Part shown: in pieces, positions 26,358 through 36,171 of the stretch
How the letters are laid out: each line of letters starts with the position of its first letter
Position numbering within the stretch: position 1 is the stretch's first letter
NCBI GenBank assembly: GCA_020720625.1
Contig: DYOH01000026.1
Coordinates: 1 to 42,666, forward strand
From: Acetofilamentum sp.
GTDB taxonomy: Bacteria > Bacteroidota > Bacteroidia > Bacteroidales > DYOH01
Reading direction: 5' to 3'
DNA: 42,666 nt
Program-made: the position numbers and the translations under genes
The notes under the pieces: model-generated
Databases searched by the model: none
Seen by the model: only the letters and a program-made list of their open reading frames with translations
What the model was told of the DNA's origin: nothing

Positions 26358-28634
26358 TTAAAATAGTTCAACTTCAATTGTTTGAATAAATACCGTAAGG
26401 GTATATTTTCGTCTGTATTTTCCTTCGGAAAGCGTAATTAATACATTTATTTTTTTTCCGGCAGAATCGTAAATATTTACTTCTTGTCTTTTGCCCAAGA
26501 AATTAGTATCAGCATAAAAGAAATTTGAAATATGATTCTCGTCTGCCTTATTTTTTGGTATAATTGTAGTCATGGGTTTACCTACAACGTTGGCTGCATT
26601 GGCTTCGAATAATTTTTCGGCGGCTTTGTTAAAGAAGAGAATTGTCTCTTTCATATCGATGGTGATAATTGCATCGAGCATTCCGTCGAGCGCTCTTTCG
26701 TTGAGCACTTTTATATCTTCAATTTCTTCAAATTGATTTTTGATTTCCTGACGAGCCAAATCCAGTGCCGCAGATAATTTTTCTTGAGCAATGCGTAGTT
26801 CTGCTTCCTGTTCTTCTAATCTTGATGCGTTTTCCATGAGTTTGGCTTCGGCTTCAACTTGCTGCGACACGTCGTGGGCAATGAAAACGACTTCCGAAAT
26901 TTCGTTATATAGATTAGTAACCGGCGACAATGTTGTGCGCATGTGCCTAATTTCGCCTGATAATGATTTCATTTTGAAACTGGCTTCGTGGCTTTTACCT
27001 TTAATTACGCTATCCCAAAGTTTTTTAAATTCGGCCACATCGTCTATCTCTATAATATCATAGATGGAATAGGAGACAATTTTATTTTTGGGAATGTCCA
27101 TTGCGTGCAAAAATTTGTTATTGGCCAAAATAAAATTGCCAATTAAATCGAATTCGGCTTTAATGGCGCTATTGTCTATTGCAGTAGAAAGGCCTTGGTG
27201 GTAAAGCGATTCAGTTTTTTGTTGAGTAATGTCAATGGCAAGGAAAAGAATTCGCTCCACACTATCGTCGGATCGTCTAACACATGTATATGTTGCCATT
27301 GTCCAGAGGTCCTTGCCCGATTTTGTCATAAGCTTTATTTCGCCTTCTACGTGCATTCCTCCTTTGGCCAGTACTTCCCAAGTTTCGCTAAAAGATGCAC
27401 GGTCTTTGGGGTTAATAAACTGGTATATTGGTTTTCCTTCTACTTCGGAATTACTAAAATATTCGAGTTTGAAAATGAAATTGGTATTTGCGTAGAGCAG
27501 ATTTCCTTCCGGATTATACTCAGCTCTTATGAGTGTATGATTAACTGAATTTGTAAAACTGATAAATTCTTCGGCCTGGGCTGCTTTTTCTTTCTGAATT
27601 TGATTCAGTCTTTCCATGTTTTTTCGTAAAACATCTTCTTGTTTGGCCAGTACTTCGGCTTGTTGGCGCGATTCTTCGAGCAACTTAGCTTTAATGGCTT
27701 CTGTTTTGGTGTTTGCAAGGGTTATGGCAATACTTTCTCCGAGTTTAATTAAAAAGTCGCGTTTATATTCGGGAATATCGTTTAGCGAAGAAAACTCCAT
27801 AATACCGTGAATTTCGTTGTCGCGCACCAGAGGCACAATAAACACAACTTTGGGATTTGTTTTGCCGAGTCCCGAAGTTATATTCATATATCCCTCTGTA
27901 ACCTCTGGCAGGTATAGTGGCTTAAATTCTATAGCACATGCCCCAATTAAGCCTTCGCCCCATTCGATAATTTGGTCGCAGAATTTTTTTCTATCATAGG
28001 CATAAGAGCCTGTTTGTTCGAAATATTTTCGTTGATTTTCTATTCTTAGAACAAAAAATCCGCCTTGCTCCACACCTATATAGTTTACTAGTTCCGAGAT
28101 AAGTAAATAGGATAATTTAGATAAATCGGTGGTAGAGCGCAGGTGTTCGCCAAATAAGGCCAAGCCTTCTGTTGTCCATCGTCTTTCTTCGTCTTCGATA
28201 TTTCGTTTGGCTTCTTCTTCTTGTGAGCGTTTTATTTCGTCGCGCAGTTTAATTAGAGAATCGGAGATTTCTTTCTCAGCAATTTTTTTCGAAAATTTTG
28301 CTTCAACATTTCCTTTTCTCAGATTTTCTATAAAATTAAATATTTCGTTGCGGCTTTTTTTGGTATCAACAAGTAATTCTTGGTGCTCGGCAACGGTTTT
28401 GTTGAAGAATCTGTAAACAAAGAATGAGAGCAATGGAAAGATAATTATGAGTGAATCCGTAACCCATAAGAATGGGAAATAGGCATGCAAGTGTAATATG
28501 CCTATAAAATTTAGCGAAATATTTTCTATGGAAATGGCAGTCGTTAGTAAGCCTAAGATGCTTATTAACAAGCCTATTGCAAATCCAATTAGGATTATGG
28601 TATATTTATTTTGTCGTCTAAGGTTAATGAACAT
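26358..28634 (-). CDS. Membrane sensor with GAF and PAS domains, no output domain
   Basis: A 758-residue protein with two N-terminal membrane helices (about 12-34 and 52-76). A charged coiled coil follows, then a GAF domain (about 160-305, containing GVEQGGFFVL and WGEGLIGACA). Another coiled coil leads to two PAS domains (about 365-480 and 490-605, each ending in the PAC-like ILFLAIDITQQ or VVFIAHDVSQQ). A long coiled coil (about 605-660) and a final PAS domain (about 665-755, with DAIITIDMKETILFFNKAAE) complete it. The protein stops there: there is no histidine kinase, GGDEF, EAL, SpoIIE or adenylate cyclase domain. The 66-residue gene follows after 6 bases. Ligand and output are unknown. 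Confidence 0.85.
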   Translation of the reverse strand: MFINLRRQNKYTIILIGFAIGLLISILGLLTTAISIENISLNFIGILHLHAYFPFLWVTDSLIIIFPLLSFFVYRFFNKTVAEHQELLVDTKKSRNEIFNFIENLRKGNVEAKFSKKIAEKEISDSLIKLRDEIKRSQEEEAKRNIEDEERRWTTEGLALFGEHLRSTTDLSKLSYLLISELVNYIGVEQGGFFVLRIENQRKYFEQTGSYAYDRKKFCDQIIEWGEGLIGACAIEFKPLYLPEVTEGYMNITSGLGKTNPKVVFIVPLVRDNEIHGIMEFSSLNDIPEYKRDFLIKLGESIAITLANTKTEAIKAKLLEESRQQAEVLAKQEDVLRKNMERLNQIQKEKAAQAEEFISFTNSVNHTLIRAEYNPEGNLLYANTNFIFKLEYFSNSEVEGKPIYQFINPKDRASFSETWEVLAKGGMHVEGEIKLMTKSGKDLWTMATYTCVRRSDDSVERILFLAIDITQQKTESLYHQGLSTAIDNSAIKAEFDLIGNFILANNKFLHAMDIPKNKIVSYSIYDIIEIDDVAEFKKLWDSVIKGKSHEASFKMKSLSGEIRHMRTTLSPVTNLYNEISEVVFIAHDVSQQVEAEAKLMENASRLEEQEAELRIAQEKLSAALDLARQEIKNQFEEIEDIKVLNERALDGMLDAIITIDMKETILFFNKAAEKLFEANAANVVGKPMTTIIPKNKADENHISNFFYADTNFLGKRQEVNIYDSAGKKINVLITLSEGKYRRKYTLTVFIQTIEVELF

Positions 28635-28665
28635 GAAAACAGCTTTTATTTCAGATTCTTCTCAA

Positions 28666-28673
28666 CAAATATA
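28666..28673 (-). promoter_or_regulatory. Promoter -7 box of the GAF/PAS sensor gene
   Basis: TATATTTG on the minus strand, 31 bases upstream of the sensor start codon; no clear TTG is seen at -33. The rest of 28635-28877 is AT-rich and shows nothing else that I can name. Confidence 0.5.
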
Positions 28674-28877
28674 AATAAAAATTAATAGAATATACTATAT
28701 GCTCTATTTTTTTCGATTTATTTCTTGAGAGATTATACAAAACTCGAACCAAATAGCGTTCCAAATAAATAAAGGGTTAAAACTAGTTTATTATTAGTAA
28801 AATTAAGTTAAAATCTTTTTAATCACAGCAGATGTTACTATCTTGTTCTCTTAATTAGTGTAGATTTTATTGATTGT

Positions 28878-29519
28878 ATGAATTATCTTGCTCACTTATA
28901 TTTATCGGGTGCTTCTGAAGAACTCAGATTAGGAAATTTTTTGGGCGATTTTATCAAAGGCCGAAAATATTCCGAGTTTCCTGACGAAGTAAGAAAAGGA
29001 ATTATGTTGCATCGTCAGATTGATTATTTTACAGATCATCATGATACCGTTCGCAAGAGTATGTCGCGTTTGAGAAAGAGGTACCACAAGTATTCGGGGG
29101 TGGTGGTTGATATTTTGTACGATCATTATCTTTCGGTTGAATGGAAGAAATACTCTAACGAGTCTTTGTCTTCTTTTATCAGATCAAATTATGCGATATT
29201 AATTCGCAATTACGATATTTTACCTGGGCATGTAAAATGGCAATTGCCCATTATTATTGGAAGAAACACATTGGGTACTTATGCTCAGCTTAAGGGAATT
29301 AAGGATACTTTGCGCATTGTTTCAAGGCATTCTAGTCTGCCCGAAGAATCAAGGTTTGCCATGCGGGTGATAAAAAATCATTATGAGGATTTTCGTAACG
29401 AGTTTAATTTTTTCTTCCCTGATATTATTGAATATGTAGCTGCTATTTTCGAAGTTGAATTAGATTATTATCGGTTGAGTAATCCTCTTGATAAAAATAA
29501 TGGTACATTAATTTATTAA
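28878..29519 (+). CDS. Acyl carrier protein phosphodiesterase-like protein (DUF479)
   Basis: A 213-residue cytoplasmic protein of the AcpH/DUF479 family, which removes the phosphopantetheine arm from acyl carrier protein. The N-terminus MNYLAHLYLSG and the following LRLGNFLGDFIKGR are characteristic. The HRQIDYFTDHHDTVRKS block supplies metal-binding His and Asp residues related to the HD fold. It is a single gene, convergent with nadC, and the two stop codons overlap by two bases. Family assignment is good; activity on ACP is inferred from the E. coli member. Confidence 0.85.
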   Translation: MNYLAHLYLSGASEELRLGNFLGDFIKGRKYSEFPDEVRKGIMLHRQIDYFTDHHDTVRKSMSRLRKRYHKYSGVVVDILYDHYLSVEWKKYSNESLSSFIRSNYAILIRNYDILPGHVKWQLPIIIGRNTLGTYAQLKGIKDTLRIVSRHSSLPEESRFAMRVIKNHYEDFRNEFNFFFPDIIEYVAAIFEVELDYYRLSNPLDKNNGTLIY

Positions 29520-30364
29520 AACTCTGCTTTTAGATTATAATCGGCACTTTTTATTTGATGTGTGATGGCTCCAATACTTATATAGTCGACTCCGCATAAG
29601 GCGTAATCTCTTAGATTGCCAAGGGTAATTCCTCCGGATGATTCGGTTTTAAATTTTTTTCCTATCATTTCAACGGCCTTTTTGGTATTTTCTACCGAAA
29701 AGTTATCGAGCATAATACGGTTGATTTGTCCAATTTGCAGCACTTCTTCGAGTTCGGAGAAATTGCGTACTTCGATAACAATTTTTAAATCCGCTTTATT
29801 TGTTTTTAGGTATTCATTGGTCTTGATTATGGCATTTTTGATGCCGCCTGCAAAATCCACGTGATTGTCTTTGAGCATAATCATGTCGTAAAGTCCAAAT
29901 CGGTGATTTTCGCCTCCACCAATTTTTACCGCCATTTTTTCGATTAATCTTAGGCCTGGTGTTGTTTTTCGGGTATCAAGCAATTTTGTATTCAAATCAG
30001 AAATTAATCTGCAATAGGTATCGGTTTGGGTGGCAATTCCACTCATACGTTGAATAAAATTGAGTACAATGCGCTCTGCCTGTAATATTTTGTGCACTTT
30101 TCCGTGTACTTCCAGAATAATGTCGCTTTTATCAACCCATTGACCGTCGGAAAAAAAACATGTAATTTTTAATTCCTGATCTATTTTGGCAAATACTTTT
30201 AAGGCAATTTCAAGCCCTGCTAAAATGGCTTTTTCTTTTGCCATAAGTTTAGCTTTTCCTTCGGCATTTTTCGGAATACATGCCATTGCGCTGTGGTCGC
30301 CGTTTCCGATATCTTCTTTAATTGCTAAATCGATTAATTCTTCGATTAATTTATCCCGGTTCAT
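29516..30364 (-). CDS. nadC: Nicotinate-nucleotide pyrophosphorylase (carboxylating)
   Basis: Quinolinate phosphoribosyltransferase of de novo NAD synthesis: quinolinate + PRPP gives nicotinate mononucleotide, CO2 and PPi. Of the 282 residues, the N-terminal part contains EDIGNGDHSA, followed by LNFIQRMSGIAT. The PRPP-site segment DTRKTTPGLRLIEK and the strongly conserved GGGENHRFGLYDMIMLKDNH are both intact. The barrel ends with SSGGITLGNLRDYA and VDYISIGAITH. It follows the DUF4783 gene by 7 bases. nadA and nadB are not in the window. Confidence 0.96.
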   Translation of the reverse strand: MNRDKLIEELIDLAIKEDIGNGDHSAMACIPKNAEGKAKLMAKEKAILAGLEIALKVFAKIDQELKITCFFSDGQWVDKSDIILEVHGKVHKILQAERIVLNFIQRMSGIATQTDTYCRLISDLNTKLLDTRKTTPGLRLIEKMAVKIGGGENHRFGLYDMIMLKDNHVDFAGGIKNAIIKTNEYLKTNKADLKIVIEVRNFSELEEVLQIGQINRIMLDNFSVENTKKAVEMIGKKFKTESSGGITLGNLRDYALCGVDYISIGAITHQIKSADYNLKAEF

Positions 30365-30371
30365 CCCTTAA

Positions 30372-30785
30372 TTAATTGTTTTGTTCTATTCGAAGCTGAT
30401 TAATTATTTCCTTCCCACTTTTCATTCTTAAGAGAAAAGTAACATTGAAGCTTCCCGAAAAAGTTGTGAGTTTGCCGGTTGCGTAGATAAGTTCGCCGCG
30501 ACTTCCTTCGTGCAGTATTTCGAAACCCGTGGGTTTGTGCTTGGCAAAAAAATTATTTAATATCATTTCAGCTTGGGTTTTGCTGCAAATATCTTCGTAT
30601 AAATTATTGTTTTCGCTTATAACCAATTCTAAACTTGAGCTAAAGAATGAAGCAAGAACGGTTCCGTTTCCGCTTTTGATGGCTTGCGACAAATCGTCGG
30701 GAACTCTTTGTGGTAAGGCAAATCCACTAAAAAGAAGCCAAAAAAATAGAAAAACTGATGTGGGGTATCTCAAAAATTGTTTCAT
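30372..30785 (-). CDS. DUF4783 exported protein
   Basis: A 137-residue protein of the Bacteroidota family DUF4783. An N-terminal signal peptide (MKQFLRYPTSVFLFFWLLFS) is followed by an NTF2-like fold of about 110 residues with DDLSQAIKSGNGTVLASFF and a C-terminal NVTFLLRMKSGKEIINQLRI. It probably acts in the periplasm; function is unknown. It lies 7 bases upstream of nadC, and I recall the same pairing elsewhere in the phylum. The 192 bases upstream of it hold no gene that I can see. Confidence 0.82.
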   Translation of the reverse strand: MKQFLRYPTSVFLFFWLLFSGFALPQRVPDDLSQAIKSGNGTVLASFFSSSLELVISENNNLYEDICSKTQAEMILNNFFAKHKPTGFEILHEGSRGELIYATGKLTTFSGSFNVTFLLRMKSGKEIINQLRIEQNN

Positions 30786-30977
30786 TCGACTAAAAATTTT
30801 GTTTTGTCAACATATTAAGCTTCATAAAAGCTCTCTTATTAAACTTATAATTAAAAAAGTTATGCATTATTTAAGTGCAATAATTGTTTATTTTTTACTT
30901 AATCATGGTAACAAAAATCAAACCATTATCATAAAAATAAATTCTTAGTTATAAACGTATCAATGGTTTTGTTTGGA

Positions 30978-32738
30978 TTAATTGCCGTAAAATATATGTA
31001 AAGCTCCTGATATTCTGTGCTTTTTATCGTCTTTTCCTTCGGCAATTACAGTATAATAATATAATCCTGGTTTTACAATTTTGTTACCCCGGTTTCCTAT
31101 GGAGCCGTCCCAGCCTTGGTCTATCTCGGAGAGGTTTGATAATTCTGCTACTTTTTCGCCCCAACGGCTATAGATAAAAACTTTTGCTTCTCTGAGACCT
31201 TCGTGTGTGATTAAAAAGCGGTCGTTGTTTCCATCGTTATTGGGGGTAAATACGTTTGGTGCTTCTACTTTTGAAATTGGGGCAGTAACAATAATTACGA
31301 GTGTGTCGTAATTTACGCAAGCTTGTGTCGAAGTGGCTTTTAGTATAACTTCGAATTCTCCTTTATCTATATACGTATGCGATGGGGCGGCTTGATTGAT
31401 GGCCGATTCTCCATCGCCAAAATCCCAGTCGTAGGTGGCATTCTCCCAATTGGTATTGTTGGAAAAACTTACATCCAGTTCTGCATCTCCGGTTTCCGGA
31501 TTGGCAGAAAAATCTGCTTTTTGCACTTCCACGTATACTGTGGTATCTGCTATACATCCGTAATCGTCGGTAGTTATAAATTTAAAGTTTAGAAAAGTGT
31601 TGGTTTTTAGCGCTTCGGCTGTTACTGATGCCATTAAAGAATCGCCAAGGAAGTGCCCAAAGGCAGATGATTGCCATTGAATTTTACTATTTGAGTTTTT
31701 GAATTGTTTTATTGGTGGGATGGTATCAAAAATAAGTTTCCAGGATTTTATGTATCCGTTGTTTTCTAAATTATTATCTATTACGGCTAGTTGCCAGATA
31801 CCATTTAAATTGCATCCAATTAGCTGTTTAAAACTTGTTTCCGGCAAATAACTGCCCGATGGGTAGTAAGGCTCGTTGATGTATGAAGAATCGGCATTGT
31901 CTGTATAGGAATAAAAATATTGCTGTTCTTCTTGGCTCATGGTGCCAAAGTTTGGTATTTTTTCGGTAAAATAATACCAGTAGGTTTCTCCTTTTTTTGT
32001 AGTTAAATCTTCATTATCAACTGGTTCTCCCATGAAAACCTTTTTTGTGCCGGTTTTTTTCAAGCTAATGGAGTTTCCATCCGGGCACATGATTTGAATT
32101 TCAATATCCTGAGCATTAGAATGTTCCATTAGTATTGCAATAGTATCTATAGTTTGCGCCGAAATTATTTTGTGGTTAATTTCAAAGGCATCAAAGTATA
32201 TAGATGAAGTATAGGCTTTGCCAAGGTTGATTTCTTTTTCCACAGATTCTGTTCTTTCTGAAACAAGAGCTTGCTTCCAAAGCGGATATTCGTATTGGGC
32301 ATCAAGTTGAATAATATCATTGTTTTGGCCATCGAAGCAAATACTGTATGAATCTGTAATGGAACTAGTTCCTGAAAAATTTGGCCGGAAAGCTATTCTG
32401 ATAAATTTTTTTGCATATAATGTGTCGTTTTGAGGGCTGATGGCTTTTAGATACACAAAATAGCCGCCGCTAACTGCATATTGGTTTGAAACCGAATCGA
32501 GGTTTAAGCCCGATTCTTTTATCCCATTTCCGTAATTCCATTCGAAAAACGTATTTTCGTCGAGTTCTGTTGAGTCGGAATTTCTGGCTAAGAAAATGAT
32601 ACTGGAATCTATGCAAAAATTAAGTGTATCGGCATCATTGGCCTTGGGAACAGATAATATTTTCAGGGATTGACTAAGCAAAGTGATTGGAGAAATCAGA
32701 AATAGTATAAATAAGATTTTTTTTATCGTCATATTCAC
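30978..32738 (-). CDS. T9SS type-B-sorted surface protein with PKD and P-like domains
   Basis: A 586-residue exported protein. A signal peptide ends near LLSQS. A first PKD-like domain (about 40-110) is followed by a region resembling the jelly-roll P domain of proprotein convertases (about 170-345, ending GIWQLAVIDN and SWKLIFD). A second PKD domain has the classic WDFGDG core near residue 440. The C-terminal 85 or so residues (APNVFTPNNDGNNDRF to SGALHIFYG) are the gliding-motility-associated type-B sorting domain, which directs secretion by the type IX system. No enzymatic domain is visible, so an adhesin-like or structural surface role is likely. Confidence 0.88.
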   Translation of the reverse strand: MNMTIKKILFILFLISPITLLSQSLKILSVPKANDADTLNFCIDSSIIFLARNSDSTELDENTFFEWNYGNGIKESGLNLDSVSNQYAVSGGYFVYLKAISPQNDTLYAKKFIRIAFRPNFSGTSSITDSYSICFDGQNNDIIQLDAQYEYPLWKQALVSERTESVEKEINLGKAYTSSIYFDAFEINHKIISAQTIDTIAILMEHSNAQDIEIQIMCPDGNSISLKKTGTKKVFMGEPVDNEDLTTKKGETYWYYFTEKIPNFGTMSQEEQQYFYSYTDNADSSYINEPYYPSGSYLPETSFKQLIGCNLNGIWQLAVIDNNLENNGYIKSWKLIFDTIPPIKQFKNSNSKIQWQSSAFGHFLGDSLMASVTAEALKTNTFLNFKFITTDDYGCIADTTVYVEVQKADFSANPETGDAELDVSFSNNTNWENATYDWDFGDGESAINQAAPSHTYIDKGEFEVILKATSTQACVNYDTLVIIVTAPISKVEAPNVFTPNNDGNNDRFLITHEGLREAKVFIYSRWGEKVAELSNLSEIDQGWDGSIGNRGNKIVKPGLYYYTVIAEGKDDKKHRISGALHIFYGN

Positions 32739-32774
32739 CAGTCTTTTGTTATTATTTCAGTATGATATGCCGGC

Positions 32775-32782
32775 CAAAAATA
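32775..32782 (-). promoter_or_regulatory. Promoter -7 box of the T9SS cargo gene
   Basis: TATTTTTG on the minus strand matches TAnnTTTG, 36 bases before the start codon; no clear -33 TTG. Confidence 0.5.
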
Positions 32783-32814
32783 CAATTTTTTTTATCTGTG
32801 AGTGATGATTGTAC

Positions 32815-34065
32815 TTAATTAATTTTGTTTTGAACTAAAGTTTTTGAAAGATTTTTGATTAATATGGTGGAACTAAGCCATGAAAAAAATATTCCTATCA
32901 TACTTACAGAAAGAAAAATATTGATTATATCTTCGGTAAGAATTTTTACCGGATATGAGTCAATTATAAAAGTTCCGGTTTCAGGCAGCCCAATTATTCC
33001 AAATTTTTGCTGAATATAAGAAATTAGAGCGCCAAAGCTTACGCCAAAAAATGCGCCGGCAAAAAATATTAAGCTGCTGTTGAGTGCAAAAATATTCCGA
33101 ATATTTTTTTCGGTAACACCCAGGGCAGAGAGAATAAAAATATCGTGTTTTTTGTCGAGAATTAACATGGTAATTGAGCCAATGCCATTAAAAGAAGCAA
33201 TAAGCAATACAAAAATAAAAATAATGAATATCATTTTTTTCTCAGATTTCATCATTTTGTAAAGGGTGGAATGTTGCTGATATCTATCGAGAACTTTATA
33301 CTCAGGGCCAACAAACAATGCAATTTTTTTTGCAGCGTATTTAGCATCTGTATTATTTTTTAGTTTGATAATTACTGCCGATGCTTTGTTTGGTTTTTTT
33401 AGCAATTCGTGGGCATAATCGAGCGAGACAATAACATATTTGATATCGTACTCCTGCTGAATTGAAAAAACACCTACCGGATAAACGGGTGCTTTACTAA
33501 ATAATCCGCTTGGGTCGAGCGAAAATTTCTGATTGGCCAATGGTACCCAAATGTTTAATAGTTTGAGCGAACTTAGCGAAACGGATAATTTATTAGCGAT
33601 ACCGCTACCGAGAACGGCTCCGTTTTCAACAATATGGTCTTCGAAAGGGTTTTTTAGTTTGAAAACTCCACTTACCATCATGGAGTCTATGCCCGTAATT
33701 TGCGTAAAATTATCTTGTACGCCCAAAATGGTTCCCACAAATTTTCTACTGCTGTATTGGAGAAGTGCATTTTCTTCGATAATATAGGAGAAATGTGCTA
33801 TCTCTTCAATGTTGGTGAGCTTTTGGCTAAAATTTTCCGACATTTCAAAATTTTTCCCTACAGCCAGTTCAATTTTTAAATCTGGATCGAAAGTATTGAG
33901 CAAGCTTTTTACCAACTCATCTATACCGTTAAATACAGATAAAATAATAATAAGTGCGGCAGAGCCAATTGTAACAGCCAAAACAGAAATACCAGAAATA
34001 AGGTTGATAATATTCCTAATTTTTTTGGAGAAAAAGTATCTCTTGGCAAAGAAAAATGCAAACAT
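32815..34065 (-). CDS. LolC/LolE-type ABC transporter permease (FtsX family)
   Basis: A 416-residue inner-membrane protein with one N-terminal helix (about 18-45), a large periplasmic MacB-like domain of about 220 residues, and three C-terminal helices (about 275, 325 and 380). This is the topology of the LolC/E and FtsX permeases. The N-terminus IARRYFFSKK-like pattern (FFFAKRYFFSKK) and the cytoplasmic loop LDKKHDIFILSALGVTEKNI are typical of the lipoprotein-release permeases. The ATPase partner (LolD) is not in the window. It begins directly after the YfiR-family stop and ends the rbfA operon. Confidence 0.85.
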   Translation of the reverse strand: MFAFFFAKRYFFSKKIRNIINLISGISVLAVTIGSAALIIILSVFNGIDELVKSLLNTFDPDLKIELAVGKNFEMSENFSQKLTNIEEIAHFSYIIEENALLQYSSRKFVGTILGVQDNFTQITGIDSMMVSGVFKLKNPFEDHIVENGAVLGSGIANKLSVSLSSLKLLNIWVPLANQKFSLDPSGLFSKAPVYPVGVFSIQQEYDIKYVIVSLDYAHELLKKPNKASAVIIKLKNNTDAKYAAKKIALFVGPEYKVLDRYQQHSTLYKMMKSEKKMIFIIFIFVLLIASFNGIGSITMLILDKKHDIFILSALGVTEKNIRNIFALNSSLIFFAGAFFGVSFGALISYIQQKFGIIGLPETGTFIIDSYPVKILTEDIINIFLSVSMIGIFFSWLSSTILIKNLSKTLVQNKIN

Positions 34066-34593
34066 TTAAGGTTCAATTACATTAATTGCGGCTTTTTGCA
34101 ATTGATAGCTAATTTGTAATTGCCTCTTTAATGCCGTGGTGTTGTTTATTTCTACTTTCATTAGCTCATTGTCTATTACAAAATTGACTATAGAACCGTA
34201 TTTAAGCGCTCCCGGACGTGATGTGGCAATTAGGGTAGGGCTTGATTCGCCAACCCGCTGAATAATAACTGGCAGATACTGCGTTTTGGAATAAGCCACA
34301 AATAAAATTTGGCATTTATTTATTTCTTTTACAGTATTATAGTACTCAACTTTGATGGTATTTGCACCTACTTTTTTGCCTTTGGTATAGTATTCGGTGA
34401 GTTCAAATACTTTTGGGTCGCCATAAATTCCGATAACAAACTCCTGATTCGGATTTTGCGCTTCGAGTTGAGGCCAGCCAACTAATTTGGTAAACTGATA
34501 AAGCATTATAGCTTTAAATCGGGTTTCTTGAGCATTTAAAACTAAAATACTGCTTGCAAATATGAAAGAAACGAGTAAAATAAATCTTTTCAT
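34066..34593 (-). CDS. YfiR-family (DUF4154) periplasmic protein
   Basis: A 175-residue exported protein: signal peptide MKRFILLVSFIFASSILVLN with cleavage after AQ. The YfiR core follows: KAIMLYQFTKLVGWP, FVIGIYGDP, CQILFVAYSK, LIATSRPGAL and the closing strand block NFVIDNELMKVEINNTTAL. In Pseudomonas YfiR restrains a membrane diguanylate cyclase, but many YfiR relatives lie next to TonB receptors or sensor kinases and act differently. No diguanylate cyclase is in this window. It lies 27 bases after rbfA, and the LolC/E gene starts right after it. Confidence 0.82.
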   Translation of the reverse strand: MKRFILLVSFIFASSILVLNAQETRFKAIMLYQFTKLVGWPQLEAQNPNQEFVIGIYGDPKVFELTEYYTKGKKVGANTIKVEYYNTVKEINKCQILFVAYSKTQYLPVIIQRVGESSPTLIATSRPGALKYGSIVNFVIDNELMKVEINNTTALKRQLQISYQLQKAAINVIEP

Positions 34594-34620
34594 CTTTCTT
34601 TATTAAATAGTAAATTACAA

Positions 34621-34959
34621 TTACTTTTTAAGTAATTGATCAATTTTTTCTGCATAATCGAGCGAATCATCAATATAAAATTCTAAATCGGGAACCTTTC
34701 TTAATTGCATACCAATTTTCTGGCCAATCTCATATTTTATTTTAGATTTATGCTCTTTTATTAAACTAAAAACACTTTCTTTCTTTTGATGCGGGAAAAT
34801 GCTTACATAAATTTTGGCAACCGACAGATCGGCAGATACCCGCACTGAGGTTACCGAAATAAGTGATTGTTCGTAGGTTTGAGCACCATTTTGCTGAAAA
34901 TACACTCCAAACTCTTTTTGAAGTAATCTCGATACTTTATTTAATCTTGTATTATCCAT
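34621..34959 (-). CDS. rbfA: Ribosome-binding factor A
   Basis: Small KH-fold protein required for 30S maturation and 16S 5'-end processing. The 112 residues fit the family. The N-terminus shows RLNKVSRLLQKEFGVYF, the middle the conserved LISVTSVRVSADLSVAKIYVS, and the C-terminus the LRKVPDLEFYIDDSLDYAEKID signature region. It is the first gene of the minus-strand rbfA-yfiR-lolE run, divergent from gapA, with a TAnnTTTG box just upstream. Confidence 0.94.
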   Translation of the reverse strand: MDNTRLNKVSRLLQKEFGVYFQQNGAQTYEQSLISVTSVRVSADLSVAKIYVSIFPHQKKESVFSLIKEHKSKIKYEIGQKIGMQLRKVPDLEFYIDDSLDYAEKIDQLLKK

Positions 34960-34963
34960 GCTG

Positions 34964-34971
34964 CAAAATTA
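34964..34971 (-). promoter_or_regulatory. Promoter -7 box of the rbfA operon
   Basis: TAATTTTG on the minus strand, only 4 bases before the rbfA start codon, so the transcript would be nearly leaderless if this box is used. Confidence 0.4.
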
Positions 34972-35053
34972 AAATTAAATCGATTGCGTAAAAAATATTT
35001 TAAAAGAATATTAAATCTTTGGATATTATTAACTTTTTAACTACAAAAATTGC

Positions 35054-35083
35054 TTGTCAGTTTTAATTAAATCAGTAAATTTG
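35054..35083 (+). promoter_or_regulatory. Promoter of gapA
   Basis: TTG at 35054-35056 and TAAATTTG at 35076-35083 are spaced by 19 bases, a close match to the Bacteroidota promoter consensus. The gapA ATG is 35 bases downstream. Confidence 0.75.
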
Positions 35084-35106
35084 TTGTCGAAATAATCAAT
35101 TTTTAA

Positions 35107-36126
<1,020 letters not shown>

Positions 36127-36138
36127 TTTGATATATTG

Positions 36139-36165
36139 GAGAGAGTCGTAAATTTCGGCTCTCTC
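36139..36165 (+). terminator. Stem-loop between gapA and the nuclease gene
   Basis: Arms GAGAGAGTCG and CGGCTCTCTC form a 10-bp stem with one U-G pair and a 7-base loop, 12 bases after the gapA stop and 6 before the convergent stop. The T-tract is weak, so efficiency is uncertain. Confidence 0.65.
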
Positions 36166-36171
36166 TCACTC

